This document shows, in pieces, positions 1 through 11,571 of a stretch of DNA of 60,645 bases. Within the stretch, counting starts at the first letter, position 1. Every line of letters begins with the position of its first letter. Source of the DNA: Sporosarcina highlanderae (GTDB lineage: Bacteria; Bacillota; Bacilli; Bacillales_A; Planococcaceae); NCBI RefSeq assembly GCF_030433715.1, contig NZ_JAROCC010000016.1, positions 1 to 60,645 on the forward strand, written 5' to 3'. A program made the translations under genes and the position numbers. The notes beneath the pieces were generated by a model, which saw nothing but the letters and a program-made list of their open reading frames with translations, had not been told where the DNA came from and did no database searches.

Positions 1-60
1 TATTTGTTGACGTTTTGCTGTTCAGTTTTCAAGGTTCATTTGTTAGCTGCTCTGTAAGAA
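1..60 (-). other. leader of an rRNA operon (16S gene outside window)
   Basis: Read on the minus strand, this stretch contains AACCTTGAAAACTGAACA followed by AAAACGTCAA. Sequences of this kind are characteristic of the spacer just before 16S rRNA genes in Bacillales. It lies directly downstream of a consensus promoter and points out of the left edge, where B. subtilis also has an rRNA operon (rrnO) after gyrA. The 16S gene itself is not in the window, so the call rests on leader resemblance and synteny. Confidence 0.7.
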
Positions 61-71
61 GCAACTCTTAT

Positions 72-100
72 ATAATACCATGCTGTATTTCCGATGTCAA
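72..100 (-). promoter_or_regulatory. strong sigma-A promoter of the rRNA operon
   Basis: Minus strand: TTGACA (100-95), a 17-base spacer, then TATTAT (77-72). This near-consensus promoter precedes the rRNA-type leader and fits a high-output stable-RNA promoter. Confidence 0.75.
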
Positions 101-208
101 CAACTTTTCTCAAAAAGTTTTAAGCTATTTTGAAGTGGTTTGTTATTTATCGGAAAAGCAACGTTATCTACTATAACATCTCTTCTATTTGATTGCAATA
201 CTTCTTTT

Positions 209-250
209 TAAAAAAGGTTTTGCCGTGTAATCAATACAACGGCTAAACCT
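209..250 (-). terminator. terminator after the HD-GYP gene
   Basis: Minus strand: a long imperfect hairpin with arms AAAAAGGTTTAGCCGTTGTA and TACACGGCAAAACCTTTTTT and a short loop, ending in a T run. It lies just past the stop codon of the HD-GYP gene and insulates the rRNA promoter. Confidence 0.85.
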
Positions 251-253
251 TTT

Positions 254-1342
254 TCACTCTAAAATGCTATCAATCGTTATGTCACGATTCGTAGATAGGT
301 CAATAATTAGACCGTCTGAATCCTTCTTTATCATCGGTCTTAATGGTGCATCCCGATGCAAGAACATGACCTCGCCAAATTCTCCATTGGTTAATTTCAC
401 CCTTGTTCCTATAGAAAGACTACCAACAAGATTTTGAAGTGCGTCCACCACTTTAATATCGAATTTACCAAACTCATCTTCTTTGATCATCTCAATTACT
501 TTGAAAGGAGAATGTTTAGGTCTATACAATCTATCTGAGGTCATAGCGTGGAAGACATCCGCAACAGCTAAAATTTGAGAGAAGACTAATATCGTCTCCA
601 TTTTTTCCCCTCTTGGGTATCCACTTCCGTCAAGACGCTCATGATGCTGAAGGATTGCCAACTTCATATCCTGTCTGATTAAAGGCGAAAGCTGAATCAT
701 TTTTACGCTGAACAGCGTATGTTTTTTCACTTCATTGTATTCTTCAGGGGTAAGGAATGCCGTCTTTTCCACAATTGAAGGTGCAATTTTGGCCATACCA
801 CTATCAGCTAATGTCCCCGCAAGTCCAAGCTGAATGATGTCTCCCTTTTCGTACCCCATTTGCTGGCCGATCGCAGCCGAAAGTATTCCAACGGCAATCG
901 GATGATGATAGATATATTCTTCTGGAGTAGAAAAATCATTTAAGAACGTCAGCATCCTTTTTTGGGCAATGAACTTTTCCAATAAGGGGATAATAAATGA
1001 TCTGATTTTGGCTACATCAGGAAGTTGACCCGAACGCCAATAGTTGAATTCCCTCTTATAGTCCCGGACTGTTTTGTCATAGATATCCTTTAACCAATGC
1101 ATACTGTTCGGTACTTTACCATTACCGTCCTCGGTGGCAGATGAATCAGAGGATGTTTCATCATTCTTCTCCAATCCTTCTAATACTCTAACCTGTGTCA
1201 CTCCAAATGCACGGAGGACGTCTATATGCTCAAGTGTAAGCTCAGTTTCCTTTCGCATAATCGGGTATTTGGTTTTACTGAACACATCTTCTTTCAGTAA
1301 AGTTCCCGCCTGCAGTTCACTTATATTTTTAATTGACTCCAT
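254..1342 (-). CDS. HD-GYP domain protein with degenerate HD dyad
   Basis: A 362-residue protein. Residues 1-60 form the N-terminal region common to Bacillales proteins of this type, followed by a low-complexity Ser/Asp/Gly linker (about 60-80) and an HD-GYP domain (about 140-310). The GYP signature is intact as HHERLDGSGYP (233-243), but the usual LLHDIGK motif reads TLADSGMAK (178-185), so the metal-binding His is replaced by Ala. HD-GYP proteins normally hydrolyse cyclic di-GMP. Loss of the His suggests altered metal binding or a regulatory role. It sits between gyrA and an rRNA operon with its own terminators on both sides, and a TATAAT lies shortly upstream. Its cellular role is unknown. 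Confidence 0.85.
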   Translation of the reverse strand: MESIKNISELQAGTLLKEDVFSKTKYPIMRKETELTLEHIDVLRAFGVTQVRVLEGLEKNDETSSDSSATEDGNGKVPNSMHWLKDIYDKTVRDYKREFNYWRSGQLPDVAKIRSFIIPLLEKFIAQKRMLTFLNDFSTPEEYIYHHPIAVGILSAAIGQQMGYEKGDIIQLGLAGTLADSGMAKIAPSIVEKTAFLTPEEYNEVKKHTLFSVKMIQLSPLIRQDMKLAILQHHERLDGSGYPRGEKMETILVFSQILAVADVFHAMTSDRLYRPKHSPFKVIEMIKEDEFGKFDIKVVDALQNLVGSLSIGTRVKLTNGEFGEVMFLHRDAPLRPMIKKDSDGLIIDLSTNRDITIDSILE

Positions 1343-1411
1343 ACTAAAGTCTCACCGCCTTCCGATTATCTCTTATGGACTATTATACTGAATTAAACGG
1401 AAATAAACGAT

Positions 1412-1456
1412 AAAAAAAAGTTATTGAAACAGCATCCGCCATTTCAATAACTTTTA
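1412..1456 (-). terminator. terminator after gyrA
   Basis: Minus strand: AAAAGTTATTGAAA, a 12-base loop, then TTTCAATAACTTTTTTTT. This is a perfect stem with a T run just after the gyrA stop codon. Confidence 0.9.
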
Positions 1457-1469
1457 TATTCAACAAATC

Positions 1470-4004
1470 TTATTCTTCTTCTTCTTGTTGTTCATTCTCT
1501 ACTATCGAGCCAACTTCTTCAACGGAATCAGCTAAGTCCATGACCTCTTCACCGTTTTCTTCGTGTTCTTCTTCTTGTTCTTTTTCAACTTTTGCAACTG
1601 TCGCTACAAGCTCATCCTCACCAAGCCTGATTAAACGAACGCCTTGCGTGCTTCTACCAATAGAAGAGATATCCTCAATATCCATTCGGATAAGAATGCC
1701 ATGGATAGTGATCAACATGAGGTCCTCAGTTCCATCGACCGTTTTCATTGCCACAAGTGGACCATTCCGGTCAGTGACGTTCAACGTTTTCAGGCCATAG
1801 CCGCCACGGGATTGGATACGGTATTCATCCTCCGGAGTACGCTTCCCAAAGCCATTCTCGGTAACGACAAGAATCTCATCGCCTTCCGAAACGGTATCCA
1901 TGCCTACAGCGATATCACCTTCACGTAAACGGATTCCGCGTACACCACTTGCAACGCGTCCCATCGAACGGATATCTTGCTCATTGAACTTGATGAGCAT
2001 GCCATCCCTTGTTCCAATAGCAATGTTTTGATCACCATTTGTCATTTTGACACCGATCAATTCATCATCGCCACGCAATGTGAGAGCTATTAAACCATTT
2101 GAACGGATATTGGCAAAATCAGCAACAGAAGTACGTTTTACGACTCCTTCACGAGTTGCAAAGAATAAATATTTCTCTGCCTCGAACTTCTCAACCGGAA
2201 TCATCGCCGTTACTTTTTCGTCCTTATCAAAATCCAATAGATTGATAATTGGCAGACCTTTTGCCGTACGGCTGTATTCAGGTACCTCATACCCTTTTTT
2301 ACGGAACACTCTTCCTCTACTTGTAAAGAATAGGATTGTGTCATGAGTGGATGTGTTTAATAAATGTTCGACAAAGTCATCGTCATTTGTACCCATCCCT
2401 TGAATTCCTCTACCCCCACGACGTTGGCTCCTGTATGTGTTAGCTGGAAGACGCTTAATATAACCGTTATGTGTCAACGTCAATACAGAGTTTTCTACAG
2501 GAATAAGATCTTCATCCTCAAGCATTTCTGCCCCGCCAGAAGTGATTTCAGTTCTACGATCATCGTTAAAACGCTGTTTCACTTCAAGCAGTTCCTCTTT
2601 GATGATATCGATCACTTTTTGTTCATCTGCAAGAATTGCACGCAATTCGGAGATTAAAACAAGGAGTTCCTGGTACTCATTCTCAATTTTATCACGCTCT
2701 AATCCAGTCAAGCGTTGGAGACGCATATCAAGAATTGCTTGAGACTGGCGTTCCGATAAATTAAAACGTTCCATTAAGCCGGTTTTGGCTTCGTCTGTTG
2801 TTTTTGAACCTCGGATCAATGCAATGATTTCATCGATATGATCAAGGGCAATTCGCAAGCCCTCCAAAATGTGGGCCCGGTCTTCAGCTTTTCTCAACTC
2901 ATATTGAGTCCGTCTGCGAATAACCACTTTTTGGTGTTCTAAATAGTGATAAAGAATTTCTTTCAGTGCTAGTATTTTAGGCTGTCCGTCAACAAGAGCA
3001 AGCATGTTGATACCAAAGCTCGATTGAAGGGCCGTATGCTTGTATAAATTATTTAGTAATACATGTGCATTTGCATCCCTGCGTACTTCAATGACAACAC
3101 GCATTCCAGTTCTGTCTGATTCATCGGCTAAATGGGTAATGCCTTCAATACGCTTATCACGAACAAGTTCAGCAATTTTCTCAACAAGGCGTGCCTTATT
3201 AACTTGGTAAGGTAATTCTGAAATGATAATCGTTTCCTTGCCGTTTGATTGCTGTTCAATTTCGACTTTACCGCGGATCACAATGGAGCCACGTCCAGTT
3301 TCATAGGCTCTTCTGATTCCGCTTCTCCCAAGGATTATACCCCCGGTCGGAAAATCAGGACCCGGAATAATCTCCATTAATTCTTCTGTCGTAATAGCCG
3401 GATTATCTGCCATAGCAAGTACGCCATCAATCGTCTCGCCTAAGTTGTGAGGAGGAATATTGGTTGCCATACCAACCGCAATACCTGACGTACCGTTAAC
3501 TAACAAATTCGGAAAACGGCTTGGAAGTACAATAGGCTCCTTCTCTTGACCGTCGTAGTTATCTTGGTAATCGATTGTGTCCTTATTTATATCACGGAGC
3601 AACTCCATGGCAATGCGTGACATTCTGGATTCCGTATAACGCATCGCTGCTGCCGAATCCCCGTCTACCGAACCAAAATTCCCGTGACCGTCGACAAGCA
3701 TATAGCGGTAGTTGAAATCCTGTGCCATCCTTACCATTGTGTCATAGACGGCACTGTCGCCATGCGGGTGATACTTACCGATAACGTCACCTACAATACG
3801 GGCCGATTTCTTATGTGGTTTATCCGCTGTGTTTCCAAGATCTTGCATCGCGTAAAGAATACGGCGGTGTACGGGCTTCAGTCCATCCCGTACATCCGGC
3901 AATGCCCTGGAGACGATAACGCTCATTGCATAGTCAAGAAAGGACGTCCTCATCTCAGTACTGATGTTGATCCCTTGAACACCACGTTTAGGCATATCTG
4001 CCAT
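1470..4004 (-). CDS. gyrA: DNA gyrase subunit A
   Basis: An 844-residue type IIA topoisomerase subunit that cuts and rejoins DNA for ATP-driven negative supercoiling, acting as GyrA2GyrB2. The N-terminal winged-helix/tower region carries the active-site Tyr123 in AAMRYTE. The quinolone-determining positions read Ser84 and Asp88 in HGDSAVYD, a susceptible-type configuration. The C-terminal beta-pinwheel includes the GyrA box QRRGGRG, the element needed to wrap DNA. The protein ends in a strongly acidic tail of about 40 residues rich in Glu. The ATG start has AAAGGAG upstream. It follows gyrB after 96 bases, the usual Bacillales order, and is probably cotranscribed with it. Confidence 0.98.
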   Translation of the reverse strand: MADMPKRGVQGINISTEMRTSFLDYAMSVIVSRALPDVRDGLKPVHRRILYAMQDLGNTADKPHKKSARIVGDVIGKYHPHGDSAVYDTMVRMAQDFNYRYMLVDGHGNFGSVDGDSAAAMRYTESRMSRIAMELLRDINKDTIDYQDNYDGQEKEPIVLPSRFPNLLVNGTSGIAVGMATNIPPHNLGETIDGVLAMADNPAITTEELMEIIPGPDFPTGGIILGRSGIRRAYETGRGSIVIRGKVEIEQQSNGKETIIISELPYQVNKARLVEKIAELVRDKRIEGITHLADESDRTGMRVVIEVRRDANAHVLLNNLYKHTALQSSFGINMLALVDGQPKILALKEILYHYLEHQKVVIRRRTQYELRKAEDRAHILEGLRIALDHIDEIIALIRGSKTTDEAKTGLMERFNLSERQSQAILDMRLQRLTGLERDKIENEYQELLVLISELRAILADEQKVIDIIKEELLEVKQRFNDDRRTEITSGGAEMLEDEDLIPVENSVLTLTHNGYIKRLPANTYRSQRRGGRGIQGMGTNDDDFVEHLLNTSTHDTILFFTSRGRVFRKKGYEVPEYSRTAKGLPIINLLDFDKDEKVTAMIPVEKFEAEKYLFFATREGVVKRTSVADFANIRSNGLIALTLRGDDELIGVKMTNGDQNIAIGTRDGMLIKFNEQDIRSMGRVASGVRGIRLREGDIAVGMDTVSEGDEILVVTENGFGKRTPEDEYRIQSRGGYGLKTLNVTDRNGPLVAMKTVDGTEDLMLITIHGILIRMDIEDISSIGRSTQGVRLIRLGEDELVATVAKVEKEQEEEHEENGEEVMDLADSVEEVGSIVENEQQEEEE

Positions 4005-4100
4005 AATGTCAAACTCCTTTCAACTCAGGCGCCAATTTTTAGACAACCTGTTAACCGAACAAAGCTCCTCACTTGAAGGGCCATGCTTAAATTTAATTAA

Positions 4101-6089
<1,989 letters not shown>

Positions 6090-6118
6090 TTATTTAGGGG
6101 AACGAGATTGACAGGTTG

Positions 6119-7249
6119 TCAATCCAATCGTTTTCCCTTATCTGAAACCCGACCTGCTGAGACCTCATACAATTCGGCTTTACGTATTGTTTCATGATCA
6201 AGTCCAGCGATGTTCGTCGTAGTAACAATCGTCTGGACCTCCCCTTGCATGGTGTTCAGCAAGTGCGATTGACGATAATCATCAAGTTCTGACAGTACAT
6301 CATCCAATAACAGAACCGGTGTTTCTCCAACTTCCTGTTTAACAAGGTCAATTTCAGCAAGTTTCAGCGATAATGCTGTTGTCCTTTGCTGACCTTGCGA
6401 TCCATACGTTTGGATATCATATCCATTCACAAAAAAATGGAGATCGTCACGGTGTGGTCCAATCAGCGTCATACCACGTTCCAACTCTCGACGTCTCGCT
6501 TCTTGCAATTTTCTATTGAGTATCTCTTCCATCTGTTCGACAGTCTGCCCAGATTCGAGCTCTTTTAAAGTCCCATATGTTACTTTAAGCTGCTCGATTC
6601 CCCGGGAAATCCCTTTATGGATAGGTTCTGCCCACTTTTGGAGTAATTCTACAAAATAATATCGTTTCCGAATAATTTGTACAGCCACTTGGACATATTG
6701 TTCTGTATAAATATCGAACATGACGTTCGAAAAATCCATTTTTCCACGATTCTCTTTAAGTATTGCATTCCGTTGCTTTAAAATCTTTTGGAAGGTCAGC
6801 AGATCATGAAGATAGACTGGGGATATTTGTCCGATTTCCATATCTAAGAATCTTCTTCGGACCTGTGGGCTTCCTTTTACAAGATTCAAGTCCTCCGGAG
6901 CAAACATGACAACATTGAGTTGACCGATATAGTGGCTCAAGCGGTTTTGTTCCAGATGATTAACCCGCGCCTTCTTGCCCTTTTTCGATATTGTCAATTC
7001 AAGTGGAAGACGTCCATACTTGCGTTGGATGTCCCCTTTTATTTTACCATACTCTTGTTCCCAACGTATAAGTTCACGATCATTTGATGTACGATGTGAT
7101 TTCGCCATGGACAAGACGTATATCGCTTCCATGATATTCGTCTTGCCTTGTGCGTTTTCACCAATCAGTACATTTATTTGAGGAGAAAAAGACAACTCAA
7201 GGGAATCGTAATTCCGATAATCTGTCAGAGATAGGCGTTCAATGAACAT
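6119..7249 (-). CDS. recF: DNA replication and repair protein RecF
   Basis: An SMC-like ATPase that helps load RecA at single-strand gaps with RecO and RecR. Walker A is GENAQGKTN near the N-terminus, the ABC-type signature region is around YGSQGQQRT, and Walker B is [11 protein letters not shown] near residue 305. The frame extends to 7261, but the internal ATG at 7249 ([14 protein letters not shown]) matches the usual RecF start, giving about 376 residues. It overlaps the 3' end of the S4-domain gene, indicating translational coupling. No clear ribosome binding site decides the start. Confidence 0.96.
   Translation of the reverse strand: MFIERLSLTDYRNYDSLELSFSPQINVLIGENAQGKTNIMEAIYVLSMAKSHRTSNDRELIRWEQEYGKIKGDIQRKYGRLPLELTISKKGKKARVNHLEQNRLSHYIGQLNVVMFAPEDLNLVKGSPQVRRRFLDMEIGQISPVYLHDLLTFQKILKQRNAILKENRGKMDFSNVMFDIYTEQYVQVAVQIIRKRYYFVELLQKWAEPIHKGISRGIEQLKVTYGTLKELESGQTVEQMEEILNRKLQEARRRELERGMTLIGPHRDDLHFFVNGYDIQTYGSQGQQRTTALSLKLAEIDLVKQEVGETPVLLLDDVLSELDDYRQSHLLNTMQGEVQTIVTTTNIAGLDHETIRKAELYEVSAGRVSDKGKRLD
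6597..6610. promoter_or_regulatory. candidate Noc-binding site inside recF
   Basis: ATTCCCCGGGAAAT differs by one base from the Noc-binding palindrome ATTTCCCGGGAAAT known from B. subtilis. It lies inside recF. Noc is encoded in this window (17619-18482), and Noc sites are spread over the chromosome outside the terminus. Binding is inferred only. Confidence 0.35.
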
Positions 7250-7478
7250 CCGATTGACCATTTAGGGATGAGGTTATCTTGAACCTTCCTGCATTAGGAA
7301 TAGTAACGACATCGCCATCGTAAATTTTCTTACCTCTTCGACGTTCTTCTTCACCATTCACGTAAACTGCATGTTCTTCCAAAAACCATTTGGCCATTCC
7401 ACCAGAGCCAATTACATTTGTCATTTTAAGTAATTGCCCCAATGTAACGAACTCAGTATCGATTTGTATAACTTCCAT
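7239..7478 (-). CDS. yaaA: S4-domain RNA-binding protein YaaA
   Basis: A small (79-residue) S4-like RNA-binding protein always found between dnaN and recF in Bacillales. The core reads [18 protein letters not shown] followed by RRGKK and VVTI, the alpha-L fold used to bind structured RNA. It has been linked to ribosome assembly in B. subtilis, a literature-based role. The frame could begin at a TTG at 7487, but GAGAAGGA lies nine bases before the ATG at 7478, so I use that. Its 3' end overlaps recF. Confidence 0.92.
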   Translation of the reverse strand: MEVIQIDTEFVTLGQLLKMTNVIGSGGMAKWFLEEHAVYVNGEEERRRGKKIYDGDVVTIPNAGRFKITSSLNGQSDVH

Positions 7479-7540
7479 CCGCTTCAATCCTTCTCAAATT
7501 AGTCTGTCTCTCTATTTTACCGAACTTTGCGCTGTAAGTA

Positions 7541-7572
7541 AAAAGGATAGCCAAAAAATTGACTATCCTTTC
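7541..7572 (-). terminator. terminator after dnaN
   Basis: Minus strand: AAAGGATAGTC, loop of T/A, GGCTATCCTTTTT. It lies between dnaN and yaaA, so yaaA-recF would need read-through or their own promoter. Confidence 0.8.
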
Positions 7573-7606
7573 TTTCAATCGCTATGGAAACTGTAAGTTG
7601 TAAACA

Positions 7607-7639
7607 TGTGGATAATGATTTCTTGGACATTTATCCACA
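7607..7639. other. pair of perfect DnaA boxes downstream of dnaN
   Basis: Two exact copies of TTATCCACA face each other: 7607-7615 on the minus strand and 7631-7639 on the plus strand. They lie between the dnaN stop codon and its terminator, outside the two canonical oriC box clusters. Confidence 0.75.
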
Positions 7640-7654
7640 GATTACAGAATTCAA

Positions 7655-8791
7655 TTAAAATGTCCTGACTGGCAATATCAATTGCAGAATGGAGTCGCTG
7701 TCAATTGACTTTAAAATGAATGGCCGCATTGCACCCGTGAAATGGATGGCGATATCCTGGCCTTCAATCGCCTTCAATGCATCCATCATATATTTCGCGC
7801 TAAAAGAGATTTTTAAGTTTTCCCCTGTTACATCGATTGCTTCGATCAGTTCTTCAACTTTTCCTATTTCAGGTGAATTTGAAGAAACTTCAAGCATTTT
7901 TCCTTCATCAGCAGAAAATCGAACAATATTATTTCGTTCTTCGCGAGCAAGTAAAGATGCACGGTCAATGGCTTGTAATAACTGTCGTCCATTCACAGTC
8001 ACCGTCGTCTTATATTCAGCTGGGATCAATCGTGACGTGTCCGGATAATTCCCTTCAAGAAGCCTTGAATAGAAAAGTACATTCCTGGACTTGAATAAGA
8101 CCTGCTGATCTGCAATTACAATTTCAACAAGATCCGAGTTGTCTGGAAGAATTTTATTCAACTCTTGTAGACTTTTCCCTGGAATGACTACACTAAATGG
8201 GCTTTCAGGCATAATTTCTGGCGTAATTTCTCTTCTTGCAAGACGATGGCTGTCTGTAGCGACACATACAAGTTTTTCATTTACCGTTTCCCAATGGACA
8301 CCAGTAAGTATCGGGCGTGTTTCTTGTTGAGATACCGCGAATACAGTTTCTTTGATAAGGGATTTCATCAAATCAGCTGGCAGAGAGAATCGATATTCGT
8401 CTTTTACATTCGGCAGCACAGGGTAGTCATCTGAATTGGATCCAATCAGATGGAATTCGGATTTACCAGATTTAATATGAGTTTGCATGCCGTTTTTAAT
8501 TTCAATCGTAACTTCATTTGTTGGTAGTTTTCTTACGATTTCGCTAAAAACTTTTGCCTGAAGGATGATGGATCCTGATTCAATAACGCTAATTATTTGT
8601 TCACCATCTTCTTCAATCGGGATATATGTGCAGATTGTAATATCCGAATCACTACCGGTCATTGTCAATCCTTTTTCAGTAACTTCAATTTTTACGCCGG
8701 TCAAAATGGGATTCGCCACTTTTTGACTGATTGCTTTCATTACGTCATTTAATCCCTCGAGCAACCAATCTCTCATAATTTCAAATTTCAT
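7655..8791 (-). CDS. dnaN: DNA polymerase III beta sliding clamp
   Basis: A 378-residue homodimeric sliding clamp that holds the replicative polymerases on DNA. It has the three tandem clamp domains: MKFEIMRDWLLEGLND starts domain 1, the segment with GVHWETVNEKLVCVATDSHR is split here as GVHWETVNEK and LVCVATDSHRLA, and the C-terminal end is ILPVRTF, typical of Bacillales. It follows dnaA across the DnaA-trio/unwinding region. The ATG at 8791 follows GCGAGGGTGC. Confidence 0.97.
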   Translation of the reverse strand: MKFEIMRDWLLEGLNDVMKAISQKVANPILTGVKIEVTEKGLTMTGSDSDITICTYIPIEEDGEQIISVIESGSIILQAKVFSEIVRKLPTNEVTIEIKNGMQTHIKSGKSEFHLIGSNSDDYPVLPNVKDEYRFSLPADLMKSLIKETVFAVSQQETRPILTGVHWETVNEKLVCVATDSHRLARREITPEIMPESPFSVVIPGKSLQELNKILPDNSDLVEIVIADQQVLFKSRNVLFYSRLLEGNYPDTSRLIPAEYKTTVTVNGRQLLQAIDRASLLAREERNNIVRFSADEGKMLEVSSNSPEIGKVEELIEAIDVTGENLKISFSAKYMMDALKAIEGQDIAIHFTGAMRPFILKSIDSDSILQLILPVRTF

Positions 8792-8962
8792 TTTGCACCC
8801 TCGCTTATATATTATTAATTAAGTAATAAAGATAGTAATAGTAATAGGGGCTGTGGAAATGTTGATAAGCCCTAAAAACCTATATTTTAGAAAGTTAAAC
8901 ACATGTGTATAACCTGTGCACAGTCTGTTCTGCATTTTAAGAGTTATTCACATGTGAAATTT
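8792..8962. other. oriC unwinding region: AT-rich element, DnaA-trios and DnaA boxes
   Basis: This dnaA-dnaN spacer is the origin unwinding site. On the plus strand 8833-8847 reads TAG TAA TAG TAA TAG, five consecutive DnaA-trios. They are followed by GGGG and two abutting DnaA boxes, TGTGGAAAT (8852-8860) and TGTTGATAA (8860-8868), each one mismatch from consensus on the minus strand. This is the same order as the B. subtilis basal unwinding system. An AT-rich block (8809-8832) lies on the dnaN side. Further matches to TTATNCACA are 8904-8912 (minus) and 8944-8952 (plus). Confidence 0.92.
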
Positions 8963-10312
8963 TCAACCGCGACCAAGAATAATTTTGATATCTTGAATAT
9001 CCTGTTGCAGATTCTTATCATCCTTCAATTGCTTAGCAATCTTTTCATGAGCATGAATGACAGTTGAATGGTCACGACCACCAAATTCTGATCCAATTTT
9101 AGGCAACGAAGAATCCGTCAATTCGCGTGAAAGATACATGGCGATTTGACGTGGGAATGCGATTGCTCGTGTTCTTTTTTTGGCAGAAAAGTCTTCAAGC
9201 CGGATATTGAAATGTTCTCCAACTGTTTTTTGGATATCTAAAATACTTACTGTACGCGGACGTGCATTTGGGATGATATCTTTCAATGCTTCGGCTGCAA
9301 GATCGGTTGTTATATCCATATTTACAAGGGAAGAATAAGCGACGACTCGAATAAGTGCACCTTCCAATTCCCGTATGTTTGTATCGATCTGGTTCGCAAT
9401 GTATAACATCACATCATCCGAAATATCAATTAGTCCATCAGCTTTTGCCTTTTTACGTAAAATTGCAATACGGGTCTCAAGATCAGGCGGGGCAATGTCC
9501 GTAATCAAACCCCACTCAAACCTGGATCTTAAGCGATCCTCGAGTGTAGGTATCTCTTTTGGAGGTCGGTCACTCGAAATGATAATTTGTTTTGCTTCCT
9601 CATGTAACGTATTAAAAGTATGGAAAAATTCTTCTTGTGTTTGTTCTTTTCCAGCGATGAACTGAATATCGTCAATTAGAAGGACATCTACGTTACGATA
9701 CTGGTTTCTAAAATCGCCGGCTTTGTTATTCATAATGGAATTGATAAATTCATTCGTAAACTTCTCAGAAGATAAATAAACGACTTTAGCAGAAGGGTCC
9801 TGTTCCATTATATAATGCCCAATTGCATGCATAAGATGGGTTTTCCCAAGACCGACGCCGCCATAGATGAATAGAGGATTATATGACTTAGCAGGGGCTT
9901 CAGCCACGGCTAACGAGGCAGCGTGTGCAAATCTGTTTCCTGAGCCGATAACGAATGTATCAAATGTATATTTGGGATTTAACATGACAGATGCTGATGG
10001 GACAGGCGTTTTATCAGCTTGTTTGACAACTGTTTTAGGTATCTTAAAATCACTTTCTTCCATTTCCTTTGGAACAACAAAATGGATGAGTCGGTCTTCA
10101 CCGGTCAATTCCGATAGGATGCCGGTTATTAAATGCACGTAATGGGTTTCTAACCAGTCCTTCGCAAACGAATTAGGAACAGCAATCGTCACGTTTTCAT
10201 CACCATAGGTCATTAATTTTGTCGATTTAAGCCAAGTTTCGAAACTTGGTCGCGAAACTTTATCTTCAACTTTCGACAAAACTTCGTTCCATAATTTTTC
10301 AAGCTGATCCAC
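8963..10312 (-). CDS. dnaA: chromosomal replication initiator DnaA
   Basis: The AAA+ initiator that binds DnaA boxes and opens oriC. Domain I is at the N-terminus ([12 protein letters not shown]), domain III has Walker [10 protein letters not shown] and Walker [11 protein letters not shown], and domain IV has the DNA-binding signature [15 protein letters not shown]. The open frame runs upstream to 10420, but AAAGGAGG lies seven bases before the GTG at 10312, and the protein from there has the family length (449 residues) and start. A sigma-A promoter (10485-10513) lies upstream among DnaA boxes, so autoregulation is likely. Confidence 0.98.
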   Translation of the reverse strand: MDQLEKLWNEVLSKVEDKVSRPSFETWLKSTKLMTYGDENVTIAVPNSFAKDWLETHYVHLITGILSELTGEDRLIHFVVPKEMEESDFKIPKTVVKQADKTPVPSASVMLNPKYTFDTFVIGSGNRFAHAASLAVAEAPAKSYNPLFIYGGVGLGKTHLMHAIGHYIMEQDPSAKVVYLSSEKFTNEFINSIMNNKAGDFRNQYRNVDVLLIDDIQFIAGKEQTQEEFFHTFNTLHEEAKQIIISSDRPPKEIPTLEDRLRSRFEWGLITDIAPPDLETRIAILRKKAKADGLIDISDDVMLYIANQIDTNIRELEGALIRVVAYSSLVNMDITTDLAAEALKDIIPNARPRTVSILDIQKTVGEHFNIRLEDFSAKKRTRAIAFPRQIAMYLSRELTDSSLPKIGSEFGGRDHSTVIHAHEKIAKQLKDDKNLQQDIQDIKIILGRG

Positions 10313-10358
10313 TCGTGGGCCTCCTTTACATAGAAATAAAAAAACACAGGAATATGTA

Positions 10359-10674
10359 TTATACACAGAATTCCTTCGTGTGGATAAAAAATATCCCAAA
10401 GTGTTGAAAAAATTATCCACAACCTATCAACAATTGTGGATAATTGAATGGGCTTTTTAATTTGTTAACAGCAAAATCCTTTATATTGTATCAAGAATCT
10501 ATAAGAATGACAAGGGATTCTATGAGTTATTAACAATAGCGGCAATTGTGGAGAATTACTTTATCCACAGGCTTTTGTATGTGCAAAAGGTGTAGATAAG
10601 ACCTGTGCATAAAAAAACGATGAAAATTTCTATGAACATATTTTTCAGCAATCTACATTTTTCGATGTGGATAA
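10359..10674. other. oriC upstream DnaA-box clusters
   Basis: The rpmH-dnaA spacer holds many DnaA boxes. Exact matches to TTATNCACA or its complement: 10359-10367, 10379-10387, 10413-10421, 10435-10443, 10561-10569, 10604-10612 and 10666-10674. One-mismatch copies: 10527-10535, 10547-10555 and 10591-10599. They fall in a dnaA-proximal group and an rpmH-proximal group, as in the bipartite origin of B. subtilis. Together with the dnaA-dnaN spacer this forms oriC. Confidence 0.93.
10485..10513 (-). promoter_or_regulatory. dnaA promoter
   Basis: Minus strand: TTGTCA (10513-10508), 17-base spacer, TACAAT (10490-10485). DnaA boxes flank it on both sides (10435-10443 and 10527-10535), which fits repression of dnaA by its own product. 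Confidence 0.75.
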
Positions 10675-10766
10675 CTTTTATTGAAGATTTTTCAGGTCGA
10701 ACGATGTCGAATGAAAATGAAACGTATCGAAAACTGTAATGAGCCAAATCGAGATAGAAAAAATAA

Positions 10767-10795
10767 TTGACTTTGTTTGAAAAGCACTTTATACT
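10767..10795 (+). promoter_or_regulatory. rpmH promoter
   Basis: TTGACT (10767-10772), 17-base spacer, TATACT (10790-10795), about 50 bases before the rpmH start codon. Confidence 0.75.
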
Positions 10796-10844
10796 ATTCA
10801 AGACTCTCAGAAAGTATAGAGACAATGCAGGAGGTGTCTTTGAA

Positions 10845-10979
10845 ATGAAACGTACATTCCAACCAAATAAACGTAAACGTAGTAAAGTTCACGGCTTCCG
10901 TGCAAGAATGAGCTCAAAAAGCGGTCGTAATATCCTCGCTGCTCGTCGTCGCAAAGGAAGAAAAGTGCTTTCAGCATAA
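10845..10979 (+). CDS. rpmH: 50S ribosomal protein bL34
   Basis: A 44-residue, very basic protein of the large ribosomal subunit: [18 protein letters not shown] and then RMSSKSGRN, the invariant bL34 sequence, ending in GRKVLSA. The frame is open 26 codons further upstream, but AGGAGGTG sits eight bases before this ATG and bL34 always begins MKRTFQP. It is transcribed away from dnaA, marking the left/right divide of the origin. Confidence 0.98.
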   Translation: MKRTFQPNKRKRSKVHGFRARMSSKSGRNILAARRRKGRKVLSA

Positions 10980-11010
10980 GACCACTCTTAAAAGTGGTCT
11001 TTTTTTTTTT
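10978..11010 (+). terminator. terminator after rpmH
   Basis: AAGACCACT, loop CTTA, AAAGTGGTCTT followed by a run of T. The stem begins inside the rpmH stop codon region. Confidence 0.9.
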
Positions 11011-11013
11011 ATA

Positions 11014-11133
11014 AAAAGCGGAGGCGGCCTGAATAGATGCGACAGGCATAAGGCGAAGATACGGAGTGGCGCCTTTTGCCACGCAATAGCTTTGACTTAT
11101 GACCCGAGCAGTTAGCGCCCGAAGCTGGATTGA
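11014..11133. repeat. GC-rich palindromic element between rpmH and rnpA
   Basis: This stretch is clearly richer in G and C than the flanking spacers. It contains nested inverted pairs: CATAAG with CTTATG at the outside and GTGGC with GCCAC around GCCTTTT. It has no plausible reading frame. The composition and symmetry resemble dispersed intergenic repeats of Bacillales, but a second copy is not visible in this window. Confidence 0.45.
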
Positions 11134-11156
11134 AAGTGATACAGGAGGTGAAAGGT

Positions 11157-11501
11157 TTGAAAAAACGTCAACGGGTGAAGAAGAACGATGACTTTCAAAA
11201 AGTATTTAAAAAGGGTAAATCTGTTGCAAATCGGCAATTTGTCGTTTATTCCTATATAAAAGAAGAACAACAGGAATTCAGGATCGGCCTGTCCGTCGGA
11301 AAGAAATTAGGAAATGCCGTAACGCGCAACCGCATCAAGAGATATATCCGTCAAGCCTTCCTTGAAATGAAAGAAGAACTGAAAAATGATAGGGATTATG
11401 TTATTATCGCCAGACACCAGGCGGCCAACCTTGACTTCCACGAAACAAAAAAAAGCCTGCAACATGTACTGAAGATTGCCAAGGCATTCAATAAGAAGTA
11501 G
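11157..11501 (+). CDS. rnpA: ribonuclease P protein component
   Basis: The 114-residue protein subunit of RNase P, which helps the catalytic RNA remove 5' leaders from pre-tRNAs. The family core [19 protein letters not shown], the RNR motif and surrounding basic residues are intact. An upstream ATG at 11130 is in frame, but AGGAGGTG lies six bases before the TTG at 11157, and the protein [13 protein letters not shown] from there matches the usual start. The usual rpmH-rnpA-yidC-jag order is kept. Confidence 0.95.
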   Translation: MKKRQRVKKNDDFQKVFKKGKSVANRQFVVYSYIKEEQQEFRIGLSVGKKLGNAVTRNRIKRYIRQAFLEMKEELKNDRDYVIIARHQAANLDFHETKKSLQHVLKIAKAFNKK

Positions 11502-11571
11502 AACGTTATAAATGTTCATGATAAACTGAAATCAACGATAGATTCTATGGAATAGATTTGGGGGAAACAAG

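Noticed and set aside
3684..4076. 130-residue ORF antisense to gyrA
   Set aside because: It is antisense to a conserved coding region and explained by gyrA codon use.
10313..10420. 36-codon N-terminal extension of dnaA
   Set aside because: It includes the ribosome binding site AAAGGAGG of the GTG start at 10312, and its translation does not resemble DnaA.
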